Of a stretch of DNA of 13,125 bases, positions 1-5,504 are shown in pieces (positions within the stretch are counted from its first letter, which is position 1; each line of letters starts with the position of its first letter). A program made the translations under genes and the position numbers. Under the pieces are notes generated by a model that ran no database searches, had not been told where the DNA came from, and saw only the letters and a program-made list of their open reading frames with translations. This DNA is from Desulfoprunum sp. (lineage in GTDB: Bacteria > Desulfobacterota > Desulfobulbia > Desulfobulbales > Desulfocapsaceae), in contig JAUYSF010000246.1 of NCBI GenBank assembly GCA_030696435.1, positions 1 to 13,125 of the forward strand. The letters are read 5' to 3'.

Positions 1-609
1 AAAGACCATGGATCCGAGGATCCCGACGCCCATCATGGCCTTCTTCTCGGCGATTTCCGGGACGAGAATCGAGAAGCCGACGGGATTGGTGAAGATGCCG
101 AAGATGGCAAATACGGCAAAAATACAGAACAGCACGATGGCGAAGACCTTGGCCATGGCCATAATCGTCTCGGCTATGGCAAAACTTTTGACGTGGATCA
201 GATTGAGACCGACAATCAGGATGAGAAAAAAGACGGCAAAATATTCAGCCGGGATGCTTGAGACGAAGAGATTGGAGATTGTCCCTCCGGCCACTGCCTC
301 GGAAGGGATGTAGAACATCCAGTTCAGGACATAGGTCACGCCGATGCCGCAGGCCACCGAACTTCCCAAAAATTCTTTACTGTAGCCGACAAAGGATGAT
401 TCCCGCGGCAGGTTGACCTGCAGTTCGGCCATGGCCTGCATGACCGCAAAGACGATCAGGCCGGCAAAGGCAAAGGCGATTGGCGCCAGGGCACCGAGCG
501 ATTCAAGAATCAGACCTGCCCCCAGAAAGTAACAGGAGCCGATGATACCACCAATTGTTACCCAACCGATCTGGGCCTCACTGATTCCCCTTTCCAATTT
601 ACGTTCCAT
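1..609 (-). CDS. APC-superfamily amino-acid permease, C-terminus cut by the window start
   Basis: This is the N-terminal 203 residues of an inner-membrane amino-acid or amine transporter; the rest lies beyond position 1. The protein opens with ERGISEAQIGWVTIGGIIG, the cytoplasmic segment plus the unwound first membrane helix (GGIIG) typical of the APC superfamily (AAT/LysP/GabP-like). Further hydrophobic segments lie at about residues 17-37, 42-62, 88-108, 126-146 and 155-175. The ATG at 609 is preceded by an AAGGAGG Shine-Dalgarno at good spacing. It is the last visible gene of the minus-strand run TetR, aminotransferase, AOR, MoaD-like, but a 246-bp gap with its own repeats suggests separate or additional control. 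The context points to import of the amine or amino acid that the aminotransferase uses; this is inference, and the substrate cannot be read from the sequence. The family call is secure; substrate is not. Confidence 0.88.
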   Translation of the reverse strand, partial: MERKLERGISEAQIGWVTIGGIIGSCYFLGAGLILESLGALAPIAFAFAGLIVFAVMQAMAELQVNLPRESSFVGYSKEFLGSSVACGIGVTYVLNWMFYIPSEAVAGGTISNLFVSSIPAEYFAVFFLILIVGLNLIHVKSFAIAETIMAMAKVFAIVLFCIFAVFAIFGIFTNPVGFSILVPEIAEKKAMMGVGILGSMVF

Positions 610-638
610 ATAACGATTCCTCCTTCAATTAGACTGAT

Positions 639-663
639 CAGGCCGTTCTGTGAAACCGGCCTG
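639..663 (-). other. Inverted repeat in the permease leader
   Basis: Seven-base arms CAGGCCG (639-645) and CGGCCTG (657-663) pair perfectly around an 11-nt loop. The structure ends 30 bp upstream of the permease ATG. It has no T-tract on either strand, so it is not an intrinsic terminator. It may be a leader hairpin or an operator. Confidence 0.35.
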
Positions 664-684
664 CCTCTTTCTCTACAACAGAGA

Positions 685-818
685 TGAACGCTCTATGAAC
701 GATGGCCTGCCCCTCCTCCCCGATTAAACCGCTGCAGGATGTCCCCTCCGTTCAGATCGTTCAGATGATGATGAGGGAGGGCAAGGCATACTATGCGGAA
801 AAGGACATTTTTCGTTCA
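685..818. repeat. Cluster of five TGAACG/CGTTCA hexamers upstream of the permease
   Basis: The hexamer TGAACG or its complement CGTTCA occurs at 685-690, 696-701, 749-754, 758-763 and 813-818. The first pair is a direct repeat of ATGAACG with an 11-bp period, about one helical turn. The second pair is a 9-bp tandem repeat of CGTTCAGAT. Chance would give well under one copy in this span. It fits a multi-site binding region for a transcription factor controlling the permease. The factor is unknown and the role is inference. Confidence 0.4.
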
Positions 819-855
819 CCTTTTATAGTTTGAAAAATATCATGATAATGGCAGT

Positions 856-1095
856 CTATCCTCCTGTAACTGGTTGCATGAATTTGACGACCGCATTCTC
901 TGGAACCCGGTCGCCCGCCTTTGCCAATACTCCGTTGATGGTGACAATCGCCACCCGTTCTTGCGCTATTCCCGATCTTTCCACAAGGTCAGCCACTGTC
1001 GCTCCGGCAGCGATCTCGATATTGAGCCCTGCCGGCGGATAGTGCCCCGGATAGCAGGATGACAGGGTGCCGAGGAGTTTGAGCCGGACATACAT
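856..1095 (-). CDS. MoaD/ThiS-like ubiquitin-fold sulfur carrier, AOR-associated
   Basis: This 79-aa protein resembles the small sulfur carriers of the MoaD/ThiS family. It has a beta-grasp pattern, an internal GATVADLVERSGI segment, and the diagnostic C-terminal Gly-Gly (PVTGG), the site where family members are adenylated by an E1-like enzyme and converted to a thiocarboxylate. In molybdopterin synthesis such a protein donates sulfur to the dithiolene. Next to AOR it is most simply read as serving the tungstopterin cofactor. The chosen ATG at 1095 starts 10 nt after the AOR stop and has an AGGA motif overlapping that stop, which suggests translational coupling. A longer in-frame start at 1140 would overlap AOR and adds residues unlike the family. 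No E1 (MoeB/ThiF) or MoaE is in the window, so the partner is encoded elsewhere. Confidence 0.82.
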   Translation of the reverse strand: MYVRLKLLGTLSSCYPGHYPPAGLNIEIAAGATVADLVERSGIAQERVAIVTINGVLAKAGDRVPENAVVKFMQPVTGG

Positions 1096-1105
1096 AGTTA
1101 AATTC

Positions 1106-2830
1106 CTAGAAATCGAAGGTTGATGCCATTTCTTCGTCACTTACCTGGACCACCACATTATAGGGTGGCAGTGGTTCGGTGTAGAACATCGAGGGCAGTC
1201 GGTCGTCCTTGGCGGTGAAGCCGGCCCCGCGGTTGAAGGCCCTTTCCGCCTTCAAGACCTTGACGCCCAGTTCCCGCCAGTCGTCGCCGGCGAAAGACAG
1301 TCCCGATTTTGCTGCGTACATAGTGTGGACGTTGGCCATTCCCTCCTCGCTTGCGAGACCGGACTGGGCAAAATCGCAGATGCCGACGCTGTCGACGGCG
1401 GCCATGTGGATCTGCGAATCGCGGGAGAGTTCGACCTGACCTTCGGCCTTGTGTGGGTTAATGGTACCGCCGAAGGCCTCAAGATTCTGGGCGACAACCC
1501 AGCCGGCAGTGTGGTCTGCCCCCATCGGGGTCGTGGCATAGGTGACTGCCATGCCCTGAAGGGCCCGGGGGTCGTAGGCGGCGATGCTCTGGCCCTTGAC
1601 GGTAGGGACCCGGTCGTGGTTGAAGTATTTGCCCACGGCCACGGGGCCATTGCCGATGGCCCTGCCGATCTCCGAGCCGGTTGCAACCTCTTCAACGAGA
1701 GCGATGGCCGCTGTCCCGTCGCCGAAACTACGGTAGCCGGCATCCATGGCGATACCGATCGCCACCCCGGTGTTCATGGTGTCAAGACCGATATCGTCGC
1801 AGAGGAAATCGAGGCGGGCGATCGAATCGAGATCATCGTTGCCGATCATACCGCCCATCGACCAGATGGTTTCGTACTCAAGCGATGAGGTGACATAGTC
1901 GCCCTTCTTGTCGACAAAGACATTGGAGCAGTCGATGATGCACTGGGAACAGCCCTTGTGGGTAGTCCGGCCACCCCGGGATTTGATGAGCTCGGCCATG
2001 GCCTCGCCGCTGATCTTTTCCGCGCCCTCAAACTGGCCGACTCGGGCATTGCGGGTCGGGAAGGCACCGGCGGCGTTGATCGGCTCGACGAGGGCGGCGG
2101 TGCCGAGTTCCGGCAGGATCTGACCGCTGAATTCATCCTCCTTGACCGCCTTGGCGTAGGATCTGGCGGCGGTCTTGAACGATTCGGAATCGGCGATCTC
2201 GGCTGCCGTCTTGCCACCTTGGTCGATGATCAGGGCCTTGAGGCCTTTGGCGCCCATGACGGCCCCCAGTCCGCCGCGTCCGGCCGCCCGACAGGGACGG
2301 CCATCGAGATCGGTGGACTGGATCGAGGCGGAGAGCAGCTGCATGTCGCCTGCCGGGCCGATGCAGGTGATGCTCTTTTTGTCGCCATAGATCTGACGCA
2401 ACTGTTCGACCAGGGCATAGGTCCGCATGCCCTGGTAGTGATCTGCCTCAACGAGTCCGGCCGAACCGTCGGCTTCGATATGCAGGAAAAACGACGTGTC
2501 TGCACACTGCCCCTCTATGACAACTGCGGCAATTCCCAGGCGGGCCAGGGAGAAGGCGACCGTGCCGCCGACGTTGCTCTCCTTGATGCCGCCGGTCAGC
2601 GGGCTTTTGGCCCCGACCGACAGCCTGCCGGTATTGACAAGCGTGGTGCCGGTGAAATAGCCCGGCGCGAAGACGAGCTTGTTTTCCGGGCCGAGCGGAT
2701 CGCTTGTCGCCGGGACCTCGCTCTGCACCATGATGGACGTCAGGGCGCGGCCGCCGAGCGTCTTGTAGGCCTCGGCAACCTCTTCAGACCTGATGGTCTG
2801 ATCTGTCATGTTTACTCTCAGAAATCGCAT
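1106..2830 (-). CDS. aor: Tungsten-dependent aldehyde:ferredoxin oxidoreductase
   Basis: This 574-aa enzyme belongs to the AOR family, which oxidises aldehydes to carboxylic acids and reduces ferredoxin using a tungsto-bispterin centre and a [4Fe-4S] cluster. The cluster ligands are visible as C294-x2-C297-x3-C301 (GCSQCIIDC) and a distal C485 in DSVGICDF. Pterin-binding features include the Gly-rich AAGRGGLGAVMGAKGLKA at about 182-199 and DDIGLD at 345-350. H440 (GADH) and E318/E320 lie where the catalytic His and Glu of the Pyrococcus enzyme are expected. Length is slightly below the usual 600 or so residues. The start at 2830 (MRFLRVNM) is preferred over 2842 because GGAGG lies 6 nt upstream of it. 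It is 33 nt downstream of the aminotransferase, consistent with one operon. The aldehyde is probably the transamination product; that link is inferred. Confidence 0.93.
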   Translation of the reverse strand: MRFLRVNMTDQTIRSEEVAEAYKTLGGRALTSIMVQSEVPATSDPLGPENKLVFAPGYFTGTTLVNTGRLSVGAKSPLTGGIKESNVGGTVAFSLARLGIAAVVIEGQCADTSFFLHIEADGSAGLVEADHYQGMRTYALVEQLRQIYGDKKSITCIGPAGDMQLLSASIQSTDLDGRPCRAAGRGGLGAVMGAKGLKALIIDQGGKTAAEIADSESFKTAARSYAKAVKEDEFSGQILPELGTAALVEPINAAGAFPTRNARVGQFEGAEKISGEAMAELIKSRGGRTTHKGCSQCIIDCSNVFVDKKGDYVTSSLEYETIWSMGGMIGNDDLDSIARLDFLCDDIGLDTMNTGVAIGIAMDAGYRSFGDGTAAIALVEEVATGSEIGRAIGNGPVAVGKYFNHDRVPTVKGQSIAAYDPRALQGMAVTYATTPMGADHTAGWVVAQNLEAFGGTINPHKAEGQVELSRDSQIHMAAVDSVGICDFAQSGLASEEGMANVHTMYAAKSGLSFAGDDWRELGVKVLKAERAFNRGAGFTAKDDRLPSMFYTEPLPPYNVVVQVSDEEMASTFDF

Positions 2831-2863
2831 AGTTTCCTCCATTTTCTGAGTTAAGCTGATCGA

Positions 2864-4264
2864 TTACACCGTCATGCTCGCAAAAGTAGCTTCCAGCCGT
2901 CTGAGCATCTCATCAAGTATATCGTAGGAAACGGTCAGGGCCGGTTCGATGCGGATGGAGCGGGCATTGTTCAGGGTGCCGGCGGTCAGCACGTTTCTGC
3001 TGAACAGGCCGGAGGCGACCTTGTAACCGATCTCGTCGGTCGGGAAGATCATCGCCAGAAGCAGGCCCCTGCCGCGGAATTCCTGGAGAATGTGTGGGTA
3101 TTTCTCTTTGAGGGTCAGCATTCTGCTGGTGATATACTCACCTTTGGCAGCCGCCTGTCCGGCCAGATCCTCTTCGAGCAAAACGGTAATCTGGGCCAAG
3201 GCGGCGGCGCAGGCCAGCGGGTTGCCGCCGGTGGTGGTGGTGTGCATGAAGGGATTGGGTTCCATGCATTTCCAGATTTTGGCGGTGGAGAAAAAGCCCG
3301 ACATGGCGACCACGCCGCCGCCAAGGGCCTTGCCAAAGCACATAATATCCGGGGCAACGTTCCAATGGTCGACACCGAAGATCTTGCCGGTCCGGCCGAA
3401 TCCGGTCTGGACCTCATCGGCGATGAGCAGGACCTCGTACTTGTCACAGATCTCACGCAGCCGTGGCCAGTAATCATCCGGTGGCACAACGGCCCCGGCC
3501 TCACCCTGGATCGGCTCGACCACCACGGCGGCAATACCGTCGCCTACCATCTTGGCGTTGGCAAGGACCTGCTCGACTGCCGCAGCATCACCGAAGGGCA
3601 CCTGATGGACGCCTTCCAGCAGCGGCAACAGCGGTTCGCGATAGACGGCTTTACCGATGAGGGAGAGCGAGCCGAGGGTTTTTCCATGAAAACCGTTCAG
3701 GGTCGAGATGAAACCTTTTTTGCCGGTATAGAGTTTGGCCAGTTTCATCGCCCCTTCCACGGCCTCGGTGCCGCTATTGGCAAAAAAACCATACTGGATA
3801 TCGCCCGGAGTCAGTTTGGCAATAACTTTCGCCAGATGGGCCCGCAGGGGATCGAGCATCTCCTGGCTGTACTGGGGGCTTCGATCGAGCTGGGCCTTGG
3901 CCGCCGCGACGATCTTCGGGTGCCTGATACCCGGCGAGTAGAGGCCGAAACCACCGAGCATGTCGATGTATTCCCGGCCCATGACGTCGCGTAGCATCGA
4001 GCCTTCCCCGTACCAGTCGGTGAGGGCGAAGTCTTCGGTCTCGGTGACCGATTTCCGGTACTCCAGGAAGCCCTTGTTGATATGGTTGGCAAAATTCTGG
4101 TAGGTTGTTGCTGCCACCCACTCGCGATCCTGCATCGTGATATCGGCCTCCGCGGTTTCGATCAGATCGACCATCCGCTTGGCTTCGTTGAGTGCTTGAC
4201 TGACATTACGTGCAGCGGCTGTGCTGTGGTGCGTTGTGGTTCCAGTTTCCTCTGTCATGGGCAT
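2864..4264 (-). CDS. Class III PLP aminotransferase, putrescine aminotransferase (PatA)-like
   Basis: This 466-aa fold-type I aminotransferase closely resembles E. coli PatA (YgjG), sharing the NKGFLEYRKSVT segment near residue 63, MLGGFG and QEMLDPLRAHLAK near 135-146, and the HTTTTGGNPLACAAAL block near 341. Active-site residues include K312 (FGKALGGG) as the PLP lysine, D283 in ADEVQTGFGRTGK, and the phosphate-binding SGTE at 164-167. PatA moves an amino group from putrescine or cadaverine to 2-oxoglutarate, giving an aminoaldehyde. Here AOR directly downstream could oxidise that aldehyde, in place of an NAD-dependent dehydrogenase. The start at 4264 has AGGAG four bases upstream; M at 4258 gives a longer spacing and is an alternative, whereas the 4324 start lacks a ribosome site. 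Ornithine, lysine or another omega-amino substrate cannot be excluded. Confidence 0.88.
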   Translation of the reverse strand: MPMTEETGTTTHHSTAAARNVSQALNEAKRMVDLIETAEADITMQDREWVAATTYQNFANHINKGFLEYRKSVTETEDFALTDWYGEGSMLRDVMGREYIDMLGGFGLYSPGIRHPKIVAAAKAQLDRSPQYSQEMLDPLRAHLAKVIAKLTPGDIQYGFFANSGTEAVEGAMKLAKLYTGKKGFISTLNGFHGKTLGSLSLIGKAVYREPLLPLLEGVHQVPFGDAAAVEQVLANAKMVGDGIAAVVVEPIQGEAGAVVPPDDYWPRLREICDKYEVLLIADEVQTGFGRTGKIFGVDHWNVAPDIMCFGKALGGGVVAMSGFFSTAKIWKCMEPNPFMHTTTTGGNPLACAAALAQITVLLEEDLAGQAAAKGEYITSRMLTLKEKYPHILQEFRGRGLLLAMIFPTDEIGYKVASGLFSRNVLTAGTLNNARSIRIEPALTVSYDILDEMLRRLEATFASMTV

Positions 4265-4407
4265 ACCTCTCCTGGTGGATTTTTCTGGCTGCATTCTCTG
4301 AATTGCAGGAGGCTTGTCGCTCAATCTGAATACGGGTGGGTAAAATTCCCTCAGACTCCATCTGTATGTAACTTTTAGATATAAAAAGGATTATCAAAAA
4401 GCTACAG

Positions 4408-4413
4408 AGTATA
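4408..4413 (-). promoter_or_regulatory. Candidate -10 box of the aminotransferase-AOR operon
   Basis: On the minus strand TATACT (4413 to 4408) matches the -10 consensus well. The 17 bases upstream include the proximal GATC palindrome (4418-4431), so a bound repressor would block polymerase. The hexamer at the -35 position (AATTAA) is poor, which may mean an activator is needed or the true promoter is elsewhere. Confidence 0.35.
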
Positions 4414-4417
4414 ATTT

Positions 4418-4431
4418 ATTGATCGATCAAT
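4418..4431. promoter_or_regulatory. Proximal operator-like palindrome (ATTGATCGATCAAT)
   Basis: A perfect 14-bp palindrome lies upstream of the aminotransferase. With its right flank it shares 18 identical bases (4418-4435) with the distal site at 4488-4505. The short twofold symmetry centred on TGATCGATCA fits a TetR-family dimer site, and the adjacent gene encodes a TetR regulator. Binding by that protein is inferred. Confidence 0.6.
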
Positions 4432-4448
4432 TAATTATTCTACGTGCG

Positions 4449-4469
4449 TATCTCTTGGTTTGAGAGATA
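4449..4469. promoter_or_regulatory. Middle dyad between the two operator-like palindromes
   Basis: Arms TATCTCT (4449-4455) and AGAGATA (4463-4469) pair perfectly across 7 bases. The centre, 4459, falls within a base of the midpoint between the two flanking palindromes (4424.5 and 4494.5). Its sequence differs from theirs, so it may bind another factor or form a hairpin. Confidence 0.4.
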
Positions 4470-4482
4470 TCACATTGCTCCG

Positions 4483-4506
4483 TATTAATTGATCGATCAA
4501 TTAATA
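4483..4506. promoter_or_regulatory. Distal operator: perfect 24-bp palindrome
   Basis: The half-site TATTAATTGATC (4483-4494) is followed immediately by its exact reverse complement (4495-4506). The core matches the proximal site, with a centre-to-centre distance of 70 bp, close to 6.7 helical turns. A perfect 24-bp palindrome is very unlikely by chance. It lies between the tetR stop and the aminotransferase start, where a repressor operator is expected. Confidence 0.65.
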
Positions 4507-4512
4507 GTAAAG

Positions 4513-4542
4513 AAAAAAATGCTCCTTGGCTAGAGATAGCCA
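4513..4542 (-). terminator. Weak terminator-like hairpin at the end of tetR
   Basis: TGGCTA and TAGCCA pair around a 4-base loop (4527-4542), and the stem overlaps the tetR stop codon. On the minus strand a run of seven T follows only after about 7 bases. On the plus strand TTTTT follows the stem directly. The short stem and the displaced T-run make it weak; it could partly separate tetR from the operon. Confidence 0.3.
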
Positions 4543-5138
4543 TTTTTCAGCAGTGCAAAGACTGATTTCTTGGCAGTTTCTGAAAAAATTTCAAACGGTT
4601 GACCGTCGGCAAGGAATTGGGCATGAAATTCCAGTCCCTCCATGAGGGTGACGATATATTCCGCAGCCCTTTCTTCATCCTGAACCTGAATGATACCCTT
4701 GCTGTTGAAAGAGACGAGTTGATCATGCAAAAACCCCTTGAGCCAGGTGAACATCTTCTTGAGGCGTTCAAGGGTTCTTTCATCCCGGAAGCTCTGGTAA
4801 TAGAAACCATAATGGACTCCCGGATCCACTGTCCGCGACCACTGGTAGGAAAAAATCATGTCGATGAGCGCCGTGAATCGCTCCTCGTCGTCCTTGATAT
4901 GCTCAAACTTGAGGAGGTGAACCGACTTGAACTTGTCTATCATCAGATCGATGAGCTCAAAGGTCAGATTGTCTTTGCTTTGGAAATAGTGAAAGATCAG
5001 ACTTGAATGGATATCCAATCGTTTGGCGATCTTGCTGATGGATGATCCCTCCAGGCCTTCCTGGATGAGAACATCATAATAGCCTTCGAGAATTTCCGGT
5101 TTGCGCAGGGCGGCGGTCTGATTTTTTCGGGTTTTCAT
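4530..5138 (-). CDS. TetR/AcrR-family transcriptional regulator
   Basis: This 202-aa protein has the N-terminal TetR-type helix-turn-helix: GSSISKIAKRLDIHSSLIFHYF (shown here in part, about residues 31-52) followed by QSKDNLTFELI, the usual end of the DNA-binding domain. The remaining 140 or so residues form a variable helical ligand and dimer domain with several aromatic residues (FSYQW, HYGFYYQSF). It is encoded just upstream of, and in the same direction as, the aminotransferase-AOR operon, and the gap between them holds two matching palindromes. It is therefore the obvious candidate local repressor; the ligand could be the amine or aldehyde substrate, which is inference. I chose the ATG at 5138 over 5192 because homology begins soon after it and because the upstream start lies inside the probable promoter. 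Its ribosome site is poor, so the start is uncertain. Confidence 0.85.
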   Translation of the reverse strand: MKTRKNQTAALRKPEILEGYYDVLIQEGLEGSSISKIAKRLDIHSSLIFHYFQSKDNLTFELIDLMIDKFKSVHLLKFEHIKDDEERFTALIDMIFSYQWSRTVDPGVHYGFYYQSFRDERTLERLKKMFTWLKGFLHDQLVSFNSKGIIQVQDEERAAEYIVTLMEGLEFHAQFLADGQPFEIFSETAKKSVFALLKNGYL

Positions 5139-5164
5139 GGGTATCCGCTGGAAGATGAAAGGAT

Positions 5165-5205
5165 GAGAATGATAATCAAATATTCTCCTCATCTATTATT
5201 GTCAA
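5165..5205 (-). promoter_or_regulatory. Candidate tetR promoter with overlapping inverted repeat
   Basis: On the minus strand a perfect TTGACA (5205 to 5200) is followed after 17 bases by TATTTG (5182 to 5177), a poor -10 match. An inverted repeat GAGAAT/ATTCTC (5165-5170 and 5182-5187) covers that -10 region, as an autoregulatory operator would. Its sequence is unlike the GATC palindromes downstream. Confidence 0.4.
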
Positions 5206-5260
5206 GCAAAATTATCTTCGTGATTTTGCCTTACAGGGTCTCCCGCCAGGGGGGCTGTTG

Positions 5261-5278
5261 ACAATGTCTCGACATTGT
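5261..5278. promoter_or_regulatory. Tight inverted repeat ACAATGTC-TC-GACATTGT
   Basis: Eight-base arms pair perfectly with only two bases between them, in the divergent gap between tetR and the sensor kinase. The preceding TTG makes TTGACA at 5258-5263 overlap the left arm. There is no T-run, so it is more likely a protein site than a terminator. The binding factor is unknown. Confidence 0.45.
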
Positions 5279-5343
5279 TTGCTTTATGATTTCACCTTTA
5301 ACCGGCAGGGTTTTTCCGCGAGGTGATCGTTCCCTTATTCCCC

Positions 5344-5372
5344 TTGACTTCTGTTCTGCTGAATCAGATACT
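5344..5372 (+). promoter_or_regulatory. Candidate sigma-70 promoter of the hybrid sensor kinase
   Basis: TTGACT (5344-5349) is separated by 17 bases from GATACT (5367-5372). The match is 5/6 and 4/6 to consensus with ideal spacing. It would give a leader of roughly 125 nt before the start codon at 5505. Other AT-rich -10-like hexamers (TATACT, TATGAT) lie just downstream but lack a good -35. Confidence 0.45.
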
Positions 5373-5504
5373 ATACTGTATGATAGGTTTCGAATCTGCC
5401 GGGTTTTGCACTTTCGTCACGATCAAGTCCGTCTCAAAATCCGGTGCGATCCCTCAAGTTCTATTTACGGACAAGTTCTTACAATCTCTCTGTAAGGGAG
5501 AATT

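Larger units (their letters stand above)
610..855. other. 246-bp non-coding gap between moaD-like gene and permease
   Basis: No credible gene is present. The gap contains the hexamer cluster, the leader inverted repeat and a 10-bp palindrome TATCATGATA at 838-847. A minus-strand TATAAA at 827-822 could be a -10 box, but the best -35 (TTATCA) lies only 15 bp away, so no promoter is called with confidence. No terminator with a proper stem was found after the MoaD-like gene, so read-through into the permease is possible. Confidence 0.5.

Noticed and set aside
838..847. TATCATGATA palindrome as terminator of the MoaD-like gene
   Set aside because: The stem is only about 4 bp once a loop is allowed; five T follow it on the minus strand, but the hairpin would be too weak.
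1958..2854. 298-aa plus-strand open frame
   Set aside because: It lies antisense to AOR, which has clear family motifs and cluster cysteines. The open frame reflects codon bias on the opposite strand, and the predicted protein has no recognisable motif.
3092..3994. 300-aa plus-strand open frame
   Set aside because: It lies antisense to the PatA-like aminotransferase, whose catalytic motifs fix the true strand and frame.
5144..5188. Short TTG-initiated frame upstream of the tetR start, with AGGAGA in front
   Set aside because: Its TGA overlaps the tetR ATG, which looks like coupling, but the TTG start and low-complexity peptide, inside the probable promoter, make it unconvincing.
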